DNA of 64,000 nucleotides from Tabrizicola_A sp044377735 (GCA_044377735.1 JBILYK010000002.1:1-64000); one strand, 5' to 3'. Counted from the first letter of the stretch, positions 49,800 to 59,537 are shown. The notes: generated by a model from the sequence alone, not told the origin. A program made the numbers and translations.

Positions 49800-52469
49800 T
49801 CAGCCCTTCTTGGGGGGCCCAAGGCCCCCTTTTGCCATCTCTGCCAACTCATAAATCAGCGCCAAAGCCTCCTTCGGCGTCAACTCGTCCGGGTGAACCG
49901 ACTTCAATCGCGTCTCAACTTCCGAGACACGGCTGGCAACCTTTGTGGGTCCAGCTGCAGGTGCCCCACGGAACAAGGGCAGATCATCAATCAGCGCCTT
50001 TTGCCGCCCCGCCCCCTCCCGCTCCCCCAATTCCAGCGCCTCAAGAACTGATCGGGCCCTTTCAATCACGGACGAAGGAAGCCCTGCCAGCCGGGCGACC
50101 TGAACGCCATAGCTGCGGTCCGCCGCCCCCTTCTTGACCTCATGCAGAAAGACCAAATCACCCTCCCACTCTTTCACCGCGACGGTGGCATTCTCCACCC
50201 CGTCCAGTTTTGAAGCGAGGTTTGTCATCTCATGATAATGGGTCGCAAACAGTGCCCGGCAACGGTTCACGCCGTGCAGATGCTCCAGGGTCGCCCAGGC
50301 AATCGACAGCCCGTCATAGGTTGCGGTTCCCCGGCCAATCTCGTCCAGAATCACCAGCGCCCGATCGTCGGCCTGGTTCAGAATGGCGGCCGTCTCCACC
50401 ATTTCCACCATAAAGGTCGACCGACCCCGAGCGAGGTCATCACTCGCCCCCACGCGGCTGAAAAGCTGGCTGACCACCCCGATATGCGCCCGCCGGGCCG
50501 GAACGAAACAGCCTGCCTGCGCCAAAAGCGCCATAAGGGCGTTCTGGCGCAGAAAGGTCGATTTACCTGCCATGTTCGGCCCGGTCAGAAGCCAGATCGC
50601 TGGGGTCTTTTCTTTGGTCAAGCCGCAGTCATTGGCCACAAACGGCCCAGCGCTCTGCCGCCGCAAGGCGCGCTCCACCACCGGATGCCGCCCACCTTGC
50701 ACAGCAAAGGCGTGGCTTGCATCCACCTCCGGCTCCACCCAATCCTCCGCCGCGGCCAGATCGGCCAAGGCGGCGGCAAGGTCAATCTCAGCCAAGGCCC
50801 GTGCGGCGCCCGAGACAGGGCCGCTTTTTTGCAAAACTGCGGACCTGAACGCATCATAGTGCCGCTTTTCAATCTCGATCGCGTGGTTTCCGGCATTCAG
50901 AATCCGCGTCTCAATCTCGCTCAAGGGCATCGTGGTGAACCGCACCTGATTGGCCGTGGTTTGGCGATGAATGAAGGTCTGTGACAGCGGGGGCGCAAAC
51001 ATCTTTTCGGCATGGGTTGTTGTTGTCTCGATGAAATAGCCCAGCACATTGTTATGCTTGATTTTCAGGCTTTGAATGCCGGTTTCCGCAATGTAATCCG
51101 CCTGCATCCCGGCAACCACGCCGCGCCCCTCATCGCGGAGCTGCCGCGTTTCGTCCAGCTCAACATCGAATGCCGTCGCAACAAATCCCCCGTCTCGCAC
51201 CAACAGCGGTGGCTCGGCCACCAGCGCGGCCTCCAAAAGTCTGCCCAACACCTCATGCCCCACCAGCGCCGTCGCCGCTGTCGCGAGGAGCGGCGGGACG
51301 CCGACGACGAGCATGTCTGACACTTGCCGCGCGCCAGAAAGCCCCGCACGGATTGCCGTCAAGTCGCGTGGTCCGCCCCGATCCAGCGCTAACCTCGACA
51401 AGGCCCGGTCCATATCCGGCACCCGCCGCAACTCTGCCCGCAAAGCCTCCCGCAGGCTGGGCTGATTCTTCAAGAACCGGACCGCTTCCAGCCGCGCAGC
51501 AATCACGCCCAAATCGCGCGACGGCCCCGACAGACGCCGCTCCAAAAGTCGCGCACCCGCCGCTGTGACTGTGCGGTCTACCGCCGCCAAAAGTGAACCC
51601 TCGCGCCCACCCGACAACGCTTGCGTGATCTCCAGATTGCGCCGCGTCGCCGCATCGATCTGCATCAAGCCGCCCGCTGCCTCTTTCATCGGCGCGCTCA
51701 GCAAGGGAAGCTTTCCCCTCTGTGTCAGATCCAGATACTCAACCAATGCCCCCATGGCCGCGATTTCTGCCCGGTCAAAGCTCCCAAAGGCATCCAACGA
51801 TGCGACACCAAACAACCCACAGAGCCGCTTTTCGGCAGATGTTGAATCAAGGCTGCCCCGCGCCAAGGCGGTCACCGCCGCGCCCGCCTCTTCGATCAAG
51901 GCGTAAAGCTCGCGTTCCCGTGCCTCGCTGACCAAAACCTCGCGTGGGGCCAATCGTGCCAGCTCCGGCGCCAACCGGACCTGCGGGCAGGCCATAACCC
52001 GCAACTCCCCGGTCGAGATGTCAACCCAAGCAAGCGCCGCCTCATCTCGTACTTCGGCCCAGGCGGCCAGATAATTGTGCCGCCGCGCCTCCAGCAGAGA
52101 ATCCTCCGTCAGCGTCCCGGGCGTGACCAGCCGCACCACATCGCGCTTGACCACCGATTTCGACCCGCGCTTCTTTGCTTCCGCCGGGTCTTCCATCTGC
52201 TCGGCAATCGCCACGCGAAAGCCCTTGTGGATCAAAGACAAGAGATACCCCTCGGCCGCATGAACAGGCACCCCACACATGGCAATCGGCTCGCCCAGAT
52301 GGAAGCCGCGCTTGGTTAGCGCGATGTCCAGCGCCTCGGCGGCGGCCACGGCGTCGTCAAAAAACATCTCGTAGAAATCGCCCATCCGGTAGAACAGCAA
52401 GGCACCAGGGTTGCGCGCTTTGATCTCCAGATACTGTGCCATCATCGGCGTGACAGTGTCATCGCTCAC
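49800..52469 (-). CDS. mutS: DNA mismatch repair protein MutS
   Basis: MutS recognises mismatches and small loops and starts repair with MutL. The 889-residue protein has the mismatch-reading domain I (LLFYRMGDFYEMFFDDA, Phe-x-Glu at GDFYEMF), the connector, the lever and clamp (long helical region), and the ATPase with Walker A TGPNMAGKSTFLRQNALMAL (near residue 630), ALVILDEIGRGTATYDGLSIAWA and ATHYHEMTNLA. The C-terminal HTH and dimer tail (LALIYELAEMAKGGL) is short. The last codons hold the grpE terminator. It is divergent from maeB. Confidence 0.97.
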   Translation of the reverse strand: MSDDTVTPMMAQYLEIKARNPGALLFYRMGDFYEMFFDDAVAAAEALDIALTKRGFHLGEPIAMCGVPVHAAEGYLLSLIHKGFRVAIAEQMEDPAEAKKRGSKSVVKRDVVRLVTPGTLTEDSLLEARRHNYLAAWAEVRDEAALAWVDISTGELRVMACPQVRLAPELARLAPREVLVSEARERELYALIEEAGAAVTALARGSLDSTSAEKRLCGLFGVASLDAFGSFDRAEIAAMGALVEYLDLTQRGKLPLLSAPMKEAAGGLMQIDAATRRNLEITQALSGGREGSLLAAVDRTVTAAGARLLERRLSGPSRDLGVIAARLEAVRFLKNQPSLREALRAELRRVPDMDRALSRLALDRGGPRDLTAIRAGLSGARQVSDMLVVGVPPLLATAATALVGHEVLGRLLEAALVAEPPLLVRDGGFVATAFDVELDETRQLRDEGRGVVAGMQADYIAETGIQSLKIKHNNVLGYFIETTTTHAEKMFAPPLSQTFIHRQTTANQVRFTTMPLSEIETRILNAGNHAIEIEKRHYDAFRSAVLQKSGPVSGAARALAEIDLAAALADLAAAEDWVEPEVDASHAFAVQGGRHPVVERALRRQSAGPFVANDCGLTKEKTPAIWLLTGPNMAGKSTFLRQNALMALLAQAGCFVPARRAHIGVVSQLFSRVGASDDLARGRSTFMVEMVETAAILNQADDRALVILDEIGRGTATYDGLSIAWATLEHLHGVNRCRALFATHYHEMTNLASKLDGVENATVAVKEWEGDLVFLHEVKKGAADRSYGVQVARLAGLPSSVIERARSVLEALELGEREGAGRQKALIDDLPLFRGAPAAGPTKVASRVSEVETRLKSVHPDELTPKEALALIYELAEMAKGGLGPPKKG
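49813..49833 (+). terminator. Intrinsic terminator of grpE within mutS
   Basis: GGGGGCC and GGCCCCC pair perfectly around CAA and are followed by TTTT on the plus strand, 16 bp after the grpE stop. The hairpin is wholly inside the last codons of the convergent mutS gene. Confidence 0.8.
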
Positions 52470-52596
52470 GGTGTTCTCCCCTTGGTCTTGCTGACCCTAC
52501 AAAAGCCCAACTGTGGCGAAAAGCCCGAATGCACCGACTATGCAGATGGCGCGGCGGGCGCTAAGAGCTTTGGGCGTGCAAAAGGATAGCCCCCTG

Positions 52597-54852
52597 ATGA
52601 CAAAGACCAAGATCACCCCCGAAGAAGCGCTTGCCTATCATCTGGAACCACGTCCCGGCAAATACGACGTGGTCGCCTCAACCCCCATGGCCACGCAGCG
52701 CGATCTGTCACTGGCCTATTCCCCTGGCGTTGCCGTTCCAGTGCAGGCCATCGCCGACAATCCGGCAACGGCCTATGACTATACTGTCAAGGGCAATATG
52801 GTAGCTGTCATCTCGAACGGGACGGCCATTCTGGGGATGGGCAACCTTGGGGCGCTCGCGTCCAAACCGGTGATGGAGGGCAAGGCGGTGCTCTTCAAAC
52901 GCTTTGCCGATGTCAACGCGATTGATATCGAACTGGATACCGAAGACGCCGATGAGATCATCAAGGCCATTTCGCTGATGGGCCCCACCTTTGGCGGGAT
53001 TAACCTTGAGGATATCAAGGCGCCTGAATGCTTCATCATCGAACAGCGGCTGAAGGAAATCATGGACATTCCGGTGTTCCACGATGACCAGCACGGCACC
53101 GCCGTCATTTGCGCGGCTGGCCTGATCAACGCACTGGAAATTTCGGGCAAGAAGATTGAGGACTGCAAAATCGTTTTGAACGGGGCAGGGGCTGCGGGCA
53201 TTGCCTGTCTCGAACTTCTGAAAACCATGGGCGCGCGGCATGACAACTGCATCATGTGCGACACCAAGGGGGTCATCTATCAGGGCCGCACCAAGGGTAT
53301 GAACCAGTGGAAATCCGCCCACGCCGCCCGCACCGACCACCGCACGCTGGAAGAGGCGATGGTGGGGGCTGATGTGTTTCTGGGTGTGTCGGTCAAGGGC
53401 GCGGTGACGGCTGAGATGGTTGCTTCGATGGCCGATAACCCGGTCATTTTCGCCATGGCCAACCCCGACCCGGAAATCACCCCCGAAGAGGCCCACGCTG
53501 TGCGCGCCGATGCCATTGTGGCCACCGGGCGCAGTGATTACCCCAATCAGGTCAACAACGTCCTTGGTTTCCCCTATCTCTTTCGCGGCGCGCTGGATAT
53601 CCACGCCCGCGCCATCAACGATGAGATGAAAATCGCCTGCGCCCGCGCTTTGGCTGCCCTTGCCCGTGAAGATGTGCCGGACGAAGTGGCCATGGCCTAT
53701 GGTCGCAAACTGTCATTCGGGCGAGATTACATCATCCCCACCCCCTTTGATCCCCGTTTGATCTACGTCATCCCGCCCGCTGTGGCTAAGGCGGGCATGG
53801 ATACCAGCGTCGCGCGCCGCCCGATTGTCGACCTGAAAGCCTATGAGCAAACCCTCAAAGCCCGAATGGACCCGACCGCCAGCATTCTGCAAGGTATTCA
53901 CGCCCGCGCCAAACAGGCTCAGGCCCGGATGATCTTTGCCGAGGGTGACGATCCCCGTGTGCTGCGCGCCGCCGTGGCCTATCAACGCGCCGGTCTTGGC
54001 CGCGCGCTGGTCGTGGGCCGCGATTCGGATGTGAAGGAAAAGCTGGAAATCGCGGGCCTTGGCGACGCGATGCGCGAGCTGGAGATCGTGAACGCGGCCA
54101 ACTCACGCCATCTCGATCAGTACAAGGATTTTCTCTACCAACGCCTGCAACGCAGCGGGTTTGATCGCCATGACGTGCACCGCCTTGCCGCGCGGGACCG
54201 GCACGTGTTTTCCGCGCTGATGCTGCAACACGGGCACGGTGACGGGCTGATCACCGGGGTCACGCGCAAATCGGCGCATGTGTTAAGCCTGATCAACCAC
54301 GTGTTCGATGCGAAGGCGTCGGATGGTGCGGTGGGCGTGACGGCACTTCTGAGCAAGGGCCGAATCGTGTTGATTGCTGATACTCTTGTGCATGAATGGC
54401 CTGATGAGAATGACCTGGCCACCATCGCCATAAAAGCGGCAAGCGTGGCGCGCAACCTTGGCCTAGAACCGCGGGTTGCTTTCGTTTCCTTCTCGACCTT
54501 CGGCTATCCGGTGTCCGAGCGTGCCACCAAGATGCATATCGCGCCCAAGGTTCTGGATCGGATGGGAGTCGATTTCGAATACGAAGGCGAAATGACCGTC
54601 GATGTGGCGCTGAACCCAGAGGTTATGGCGCAGTATCCGTTCTGCCGCCTCACCGGGCCCGCCAATGTTCTGGTGGTACCTGCGCGGCACTCGGCCTCGA
54701 TCTCGGTCAAGCTGATGCAAGAGATGGCGGGCGCCACGGTGATCGGCCCCATTCTGACGGGCGTGACCAGGCCCATTCAGATCTGTTCCACCAACTCGAC
54801 GGTGAATGACATTCTGAACATGGCGGTTATGGCTGCCTGCAAGGTGGGCTGA
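52597..54852 (+). CDS. maeB: NADP-dependent malic enzyme, PTA-fused
   Basis: MaeB decarboxylates malate to pyruvate, making NADPH. The 751-residue protein has the N-terminal malic domain (LEPRPGKYDVVASTPMATQRDLSLAYSPGVA with the catalytic Tyr, GNMVAVISNGTAILGMGNLG), the NAD(P)-binding domain (DDQHGTAVICAAGLINAL, NGAGAAGIACLELL), and a C-terminal phosphotransacetylase-like domain from about residue 430. The PTA part usually serves allosteric control, not phosphotransfer. I use the ATG at 52597; the frame is open to 52513, but AAAAGGA lies ahead of 52597. Confidence 0.94.
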   Translation: MTKTKITPEEALAYHLEPRPGKYDVVASTPMATQRDLSLAYSPGVAVPVQAIADNPATAYDYTVKGNMVAVISNGTAILGMGNLGALASKPVMEGKAVLFKRFADVNAIDIELDTEDADEIIKAISLMGPTFGGINLEDIKAPECFIIEQRLKEIMDIPVFHDDQHGTAVICAAGLINALEISGKKIEDCKIVLNGAGAAGIACLELLKTMGARHDNCIMCDTKGVIYQGRTKGMNQWKSAHAARTDHRTLEEAMVGADVFLGVSVKGAVTAEMVASMADNPVIFAMANPDPEITPEEAHAVRADAIVATGRSDYPNQVNNVLGFPYLFRGALDIHARAINDEMKIACARALAALAREDVPDEVAMAYGRKLSFGRDYIIPTPFDPRLIYVIPPAVAKAGMDTSVARRPIVDLKAYEQTLKARMDPTASILQGIHARAKQAQARMIFAEGDDPRVLRAAVAYQRAGLGRALVVGRDSDVKEKLEIAGLGDAMRELEIVNAANSRHLDQYKDFLYQRLQRSGFDRHDVHRLAARDRHVFSALMLQHGHGDGLITGVTRKSAHVLSLINHVFDAKASDGAVGVTALLSKGRIVLIADTLVHEWPDENDLATIAIKAASVARNLGLEPRVAFVSFSTFGYPVSERATKMHIAPKVLDRMGVDFEYEGEMTVDVALNPEVMAQYPFCRLTGPANVLVVPARHSASISVKLMQEMAGATVIGPILTGVTRPIQICSTNSTVNDILNMAVMAACKVG

Positions 54853-54867
54853 TACCGGGGCAGGTTG

Positions 54868-54891
54868 GGCGCGCGGGCTGTGCCGCGCGCC
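54868..54891. repeat. GC-rich inverted repeat between maeB and msrA
   Basis: GGCGCGCGG and CCGCGCGCC form a perfect 9-bp stem with a 6-nt loop, in the 42-bp gap between the convergent maeB and msrA stops. With no T-run it is a hairpin of uncertain function, possibly a bidirectional block. Confidence 0.5.
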
Positions 54892-54894
54892 GGA

Positions 54895-55518
54895 TCACTT
54901 GGTAAAGGCCTGATCGCCCCAGACTTGCCGAACCCGCGCGTCACGGCCGCAGGATTCGCGGTAGAACTTGTATGCGCTTGACTGCTTCTTCGGCCCGGCG
55001 CGCGTCAGGATCAGGTTTGTGCCCTTGTAGTAATCCTGATGATAGTCTTCTGCGATCCAGAATGTGTTGGCTGGCAGCACCGGCGTCACCACAGCCATTC
55101 CCAAAACCGCCTCGGCCTCGGCAATCGCGGCCTTCGCAAAGGCTTCCTGTGCCGCATTGCCCGCGAAAATCGCTGTGCGATAGGCGCTGCCCCGGTCGCA
55201 GAATTGGCCACCATCATCGGTGACATCGACCGAGCGCAGGAACTTTGCGATCAACTCGTCATAGCTGATCTTTGAGGAATCAAAGGTGATCTCGACCGCC
55301 TCATAGTGACCCTCATGGTTCTCATAGGTCGGATTGGCCAGATCGCCTCCGGTATAGCCCGAGACGACATCAATCACCCCGGCAACCGGCTCGAAATCGG
55401 ACTCAACGCACCAAAAACAGCCGCCCGCGACGATTGCCTTTTCAGTCTTTGCGCTGGCGCCACTGGCAAAGCCCAGCCCGACAAGCGCAACCGCTGCCAA
55501 AATCTTCCACCGCCGCAT
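54895..55518 (-). CDS. msrA: Exported peptide-methionine (S)-S-oxide reductase MsrA
   Basis: MsrA reduces methionine S-sulfoxide in oxidised proteins. The 207-residue protein begins with a Sec signal peptide (MRRWKILAAVALVGLGFASGASA, cleaved after about residue 23), so it should work in the periplasm. The catalytic GCFWC (C34, C37) is followed by GYTGGDLANPTYENHEGHYEAVEITFD and QFCDRGSAYR with a second cysteine. The periplasmic location distinguishes it from the cytosolic form. It converges with maeB. Confidence 0.94.
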   Translation of the reverse strand: MRRWKILAAVALVGLGFASGASAKTEKAIVAGGCFWCVESDFEPVAGVIDVVSGYTGGDLANPTYENHEGHYEAVEITFDSSKISYDELIAKFLRSVDVTDDGGQFCDRGSAYRTAIFAGNAAQEAFAKAAIAEAEAVLGMAVVTPVLPANTFWIAEDYHQDYYKGTNLILTRAGPKKQSSAYKFYRESCGRDARVRQVWGDQAFTK

Positions 55519-55669
55519 CGGCGCTCTCCTTTATGCTGTGTTGCGCCACGGTTGCCGCCTTTGGCCTTTGACGCAACTCACCCGAGCGTGAAGTCACGCA
55601 CAGGTGATGCCCCCCCTTGGCCTTTGCCTGTCTCCACCTTAGCCTGCCGCCAAACATAAGGAGGCTTTG

Positions 55670-56569
55670 ATGACAGACCATGTCTCAACCCATCAGGCAG
55701 AAGATGATGCCCGCAATGAGAAAATCCAGATCTGGGTGAATGGCCGCATCGTGCCGAAGGCCGAAGCCATGGTTTCGGTCTATGACTCCGGCTTCATGTT
55801 GGGCGATGGCGTCTGGGAAGGCATCCGGCTTTACAACGGCCGCTGGTCCTTCGTGGACGAACATATGGATCGTCTGTTCGAGGCGGCAAAGGCCATTGAT
55901 CTTGATATCGGAATGACCAAGGAAAGCGTCACTAACGCGCTGTTAGAGACACAAAAGGCCAATGGCATGACCAATGATGCCCACGCGCGCCTGATGGTCA
56001 CGCGGGGGGTGAAAACCCGGCCCTTCCAGCACCCAAAACTGTCGCAGCGCGGCCCGACCATGGTCATCATCATGGAGCACAGCCGCCAAAAGCTGCCGCG
56101 CCCGATCAAGCTGGCCACGGTACCTCATATGCGCGGCCTGCCCATGACGCAGGACCCGAAGCTGAACTCGCACTCCAAGCTGAACTGCATCCTCGCCTGC
56201 ATTGCTGCCGAAAAGGCGGGGGCCGATGAGGCGCTGATGCTGGATGTGCATGGCTTTGTGAACACCACCAACGCCTGCAACTTCTTTATTGTGAAGAAAG
56301 GGCAGGTTTGGACCAGCACGGGTGATTACTGCATGAACGGAATCACCCGGCAGAAGGTGATTGACCTCTGCCGCGCCAATGACATCCCTGTGTTTGAGCG
56401 GAACTTCTCGCTGGTGGACACTTACTCTGCGGATGAGGCGTTTCTAACCGGCACCTTCGGCGCGCAAACCCCGGTTAGCATGATAGATGGCCGGGTGATC
56501 GGCACCGGCCAGATGGGCCCGATGACCGAACGGCTGCGCGGGCTTTACAAAAAGATGGTGGGCGCATGA
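55670..56569 (+). CDS. Class IV aminotransferase (BCAT/D-amino acid type)
   Basis: A PLP-dependent aminotransferase of fold type IV, which includes branched-chain and D-amino-acid aminotransferases and aminodeoxychorismate lyase. The 299-residue protein has VSVYDSGFMLGDGVWEGIRLY, RLMVTRGVK, the PLP lysine in NSHSKLN (K170) and DGRVIGTGQMGPMTERLRGLY. Motifs alone cannot decide the substrate. ATG at 55670 is preceded by AAGGAGG. It overlaps the next gene by 4 bp; the sulfotransferase-like partner suggests a linked function, as the two are regularly adjacent in alphaproteobacteria. Confidence 0.85.
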   Translation: MTDHVSTHQAEDDARNEKIQIWVNGRIVPKAEAMVSVYDSGFMLGDGVWEGIRLYNGRWSFVDEHMDRLFEAAKAIDLDIGMTKESVTNALLETQKANGMTNDAHARLMVTRGVKTRPFQHPKLSQRGPTMVIIMEHSRQKLPRPIKLATVPHMRGLPMTQDPKLNSHSKLNCILACIAAEKAGADEALMLDVHGFVNTTNACNFFIVKKGQVWTSTGDYCMNGITRQKVIDLCRANDIPVFERNFSLVDTYSADEAFLTGTFGAQTPVSMIDGRVIGTGQMGPMTERLRGLYKKMVGA

Positions 56570-57297
56570 CCCCGGACCCCCAGCGCATTGCCATGTGGTC
56601 AGGCCCACGCAACCTGTCCACCGCGATGATGTATGCCTTCGCCGCGCGCGGCGATTGTCAGGTTTGGGACGAGCCGTTCTATGCCGCCTATCTGCAAAAG
56701 ACCGGCATAGATCATCCTATGAGTGACGCCGTGATTGCCGCCGGATTGGCTGACCCAGGCGCCGTTGCCGCAGCCTGCCTTGCTCCTCTAAACGCCGAAC
56801 AGAGCCTGTTTTACCAAAAGCACATGACCCTGCACATGGTGCCCGAGTTTGACCACGGCTTCATGCGGGGGCTGACCAATGTGTTCTTGATCCGCCATCC
56901 GGCGCGGGTGATTTCCAGTTATGCCAAAAAGCGCGAAGCCCCGGAATTGGCAGACATTGGCTTTGTTCAACAGGCGGAGCTGTTCGACGAGGTGGCAGAT
57001 TGGCTAGGCCATGCGCCGCTGGTCATCGACAGCGCCGACATTCGCGCCACCCCGCACACCACCCTATCGCGTTTGTGCGCTGCGCTGGGCATCGCTTTCA
57101 CTGACCGCATGTTGCACTGGCCCGCCGGACCAAAGCCCTTTGACGGTGTGTGGGCGCCGCATTGGTACAACTCGGTTCATGCCTCGACCGGCTTTGATGA
57201 GCCGGAGGCAGATCTGCCCGCGCTGTCGCCCGAGTTTCAGCGGCTCTGCGACCGTGCGCTGCCGCATTACGAACGGCTGGAACGGCTGAAGCTCTAA
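56566..57297 (+). CDS. Sulfotransferase-like protein
   Basis: A 243-residue cytoplasmic protein. MWSGPRNLSTAMMYAF near the start resembles the PAPS 5'-phosphosulfate loop, and FLIRHPARVISSYAKKR (about residue 105) the 3'-phosphate-binding segment of sulfotransferases. The remaining fold is consistent with a P-loop sulfotransferase. The substrate is unknown. It overlaps the aminotransferase by 4 bp, so it is co-translated. A terminator-type hairpin follows its stop, before the convergent argG. Confidence 0.75.
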   Translation: MTPDPQRIAMWSGPRNLSTAMMYAFAARGDCQVWDEPFYAAYLQKTGIDHPMSDAVIAAGLADPGAVAAACLAPLNAEQSLFYQKHMTLHMVPEFDHGFMRGLTNVFLIRHPARVISSYAKKREAPELADIGFVQQAELFDEVADWLGHAPLVIDSADIRATPHTTLSRLCAALGIAFTDRMLHWPAGPKPFDGVWAPHWYNSVHASTGFDEPEADLPALSPEFQRLCDRALPHYERLERLKL

Positions 57298-57301
57298 CGA
57301 A

Positions 57302-57328
57302 AAGGGGCCGGCCGATGGCTGACCCCTT
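57302..57328 (+). terminator. Hairpin between sulfotransferase and argG
   Basis: AAGGGG and CCCCTT pair, with a 3x3 internal loop and an inner GCC-GGC stem, 4 bp after the sulfotransferase stop and before the convergent argG end. The symmetric A/T flanks could serve both strands. Confidence 0.6.
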
Positions 57329-57351
57329 GCTTTGGTGCAGTGAAACCGAGC

Positions 57352-58584
57352 TTAACGCTTTTTAGCCACCCGCGCATTGCGCATTGCGATCAGGCGCAGG
57401 CGCAGGGCGTTCAGGGTGATGAAACCCTGCGCGTCCTTTTGGTCATAAGCGCCCGCATCTTCCTCAAAGGTCACGTGCTTTTCGGAATAAAGCGAATGGT
57501 CTGACCAGCGCGCCACAGTGCGGGCGGAGCCCTTGTACAGCTTGACCCGAACCGTGCCGGTCACATGCTCTTGCGTCTTGTCAATCAGCGCCTGCAGCGC
57601 CTCACGCTCGGGCGAGAACCAAAAGCCGTTGTAGATCAGTTCCGCATAGCGCGGCATGATCGAATCTTTCAGATGGCCCGCGCCGCTGTCGAGCGTGATC
57701 TGCTCAATCCCGCGATGCGCTTCCATCAGAATGGTGCCGCCGGGGGTTTCATAAAGCCCGCGCGACTTCATGCCGACAAAGCGGTTCTCCACCAGATCCA
57801 GCACGCCCACGCCATGCTTGCCACCCAATTCGTTCAGTTTGGCCAGCAGGGTGGCGGGCGACAGTTCTTGGCCGTTCACGGCCACCGCATCGCCCTTTTC
57901 AAAGGTGATTTCCACCATTTCAGCCTGATCCGGGGCCTGTTCGGCCGGAACCACGCGCTGATAAACAAACTCTGGGGCTTCCTCGGCCGGGTTCTCCAGA
58001 ACCTTGCCCTCGGACGAGGTGTGCAACAGGTTCGCGTCCACCGAGAAGGGCGCTTCGCCGTGCTTGTCCTTGGCGATTGGAATCTGGTTCGCCTCGGCAA
58101 ATTCCAACAATTTGGTGCGCGAGGTCAGATCCCACAACCGCCAAGGCGCGATCACCTTGATCGAGGGGTCAAGGGCCGCTGCGGAAAGCTCAAACCGCAC
58201 CTGATCGTTGCCCTTGCCGGTGGCACCATGGGCCACGGCATCTGCGCCATGCTCTTGCGCGATCTTCACCAGATGCTGCGAAATCAACGGGCGGGCGATC
58301 GAGGTGCCCAACAGATACAGCCCTTCATACAGCGCATTGGCGCGGAACATCGGGAACACAAAGTCGCGCACAAACTCTTCGCGCACGTCGACGATGTGGA
58401 TGTTCTTTGCCTCAATCCCCATCAAAAGCGCTTTTTGGCGCGCCGGTTCCAGCTCTTCGCCCTGACCCAGATCGGCGGTAAAGGTGATGACCTCGCAGCC
58501 ATATTCGGTCTGCAGCCATTTCAGGATGATCGAGGTGTCCAGACCGCCCGAATAGGCGAGAACGACTTTCTTCGGCTTCTGCAT
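57352..58584 (-). CDS. argG: Argininosuccinate synthase
   Basis: ArgG joins citrulline and aspartate in arginine synthesis, with ATP. The 410-residue protein starts MQKPKKVVLAYSGGLDTSII, whose SGGLDTS (about 12-18) is the pyrophosphate-binding loop. GATGKGNDQVRFEL, ENRFVGMKSRGLYETPGG and LYKGSARTVAR are family blocks. I chose the ATG at 58584, with GGAG 7-8 nt upstream, rather than the one at 58596, which lacks a Shine-Dalgarno. It is divergent from the membrane-protein gene across 128 bp that show nothing else I can support. Confidence 0.96.
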   Translation of the reverse strand: MQKPKKVVLAYSGGLDTSIILKWLQTEYGCEVITFTADLGQGEELEPARQKALLMGIEAKNIHIVDVREEFVRDFVFPMFRANALYEGLYLLGTSIARPLISQHLVKIAQEHGADAVAHGATGKGNDQVRFELSAAALDPSIKVIAPWRLWDLTSRTKLLEFAEANQIPIAKDKHGEAPFSVDANLLHTSSEGKVLENPAEEAPEFVYQRVVPAEQAPDQAEMVEITFEKGDAVAVNGQELSPATLLAKLNELGGKHGVGVLDLVENRFVGMKSRGLYETPGGTILMEAHRGIEQITLDSGAGHLKDSIMPRYAELIYNGFWFSPEREALQALIDKTQEHVTGTVRVKLYKGSARTVARWSDHSLYSEKHVTFEEDAGAYDQKDAQGFITLNALRLRLIAMRNARVAKKR

Positions 58585-58712
58585 CAGAGGCTCCATTTAA
58601 GTTTGCGTCGCGATAGCGGGAAACGCAGCCCTAGGCAAGGGAAGGGCGGGTGTGCTTGACACGGGAAGACTGGTGAATTCAACTGAGGGAAGAGCAGTTT
58701 TTGGAGCAAGTG

Positions 58713-59486
58713 ATGAAGGGCGTTCAGATTTTCCTGCATTCGGTGCGGCAGGTGGTGGCCAATATGCAGCCAGCGTTGCAGGTGTCCGCGGTGCCTTATG
58801 TGCTTCAAGCCCTGCTTGCATTTGCTATTCTTGGGCCACAAGTGCTGACCGGGCAAAGGACGACTTTTGAAGTTGGTGAAATGACGGGTGGCCAGCTGTG
58901 GCAAATGCTGGCCCTTGTCCCGATCATTGTGGTGCCAATGATATGGGTTGCCGTTGCATGGCACCGCTTCGTGCTGAAAGGCGAGATGCCTCATGGCCTT
59001 ATCCCAGCTTTCAACGTTGGTCGTATCTGGGGCTACTTTCTACGCAGCCTTGCGATCATCTGCGTAATGCTCCCGCTTTTGATTGCTTTGGGGATTGTTG
59101 GGGGGCTTGTTTCATCATCTTTCTTGACACCTGACGGCTCAAACCTTGCGGCAGCAGCCAGCCTGTTTCTGATTGTTGTGTTTCCTATAACAGCGGTTTC
59201 TTACCGTTTTTCAACAGTATTGCCCGCAACGGCACTTGAGAAAGCTGGGGAATTCTCGGCCGGGTGGAATGCAACAAAGGGCGAGTCTACGGCAATTGCT
59301 GTCATGACGTTGATCTCGACGGGCGCGTTTTTTCTTGTTTCCGAAGCTGGCATCCGTCTGTTTGGCGGGAGTGCCCCGCTTGCGGTTATCTGGGATTTTG
59401 TCTGGGGGTGGTTCTCCATGATGATCGGCCTCTCGATACTGACCACGCTTTACGGCCATTACATCGAAGGCCGCCCGCTGGTCTAA
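58713..59486 (+). CDS. Unknown multi-spanning membrane protein
   Basis: A 257-residue inner-membrane protein with about five to six hydrophobic segments: AVPYVLQALLAFAILG, LALVPIIVVPMIWVAVAW, FLRSLAIICVMLPLLIALGIVGGLV, AAASLFLIVVFPITA, and two near the end (MTLISTGAFFLV and IWDFVWGWFSMMIGLSIL). There is no signal sequence, and I recognise no family. A loop with PHGLIPAFNVGRIWGY lies between helices two and three. I start at 58713 (GGAG 7 nt upstream), not at the TTG at 58701. It lies before ilvA, with 51 bp between, and divergent from argG. The codon use looks less GC-rich than that of its neighbours. Confidence 0.7.
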   Translation: MKGVQIFLHSVRQVVANMQPALQVSAVPYVLQALLAFAILGPQVLTGQRTTFEVGEMTGGQLWQMLALVPIIVVPMIWVAVAWHRFVLKGEMPHGLIPAFNVGRIWGYFLRSLAIICVMLPLLIALGIVGGLVSSSFLTPDGSNLAAAASLFLIVVFPITAVSYRFSTVLPATALEKAGEFSAGWNATKGESTAIAVMTLISTGAFFLVSEAGIRLFGGSAPLAVIWDFVWGWFSMMIGLSILTTLYGHYIEGRPLV

Positions 59487-59537
59487 GGCGGCGGTCTAAG
59501 ACTTGCACCGACGGGCGTCCTCGGTCACATCTGTCAT

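Noticed and set aside
54290..54310. CACGTG near 54300 as a parS
   Set aside because: Only the core six bases match; both arms are wrong.
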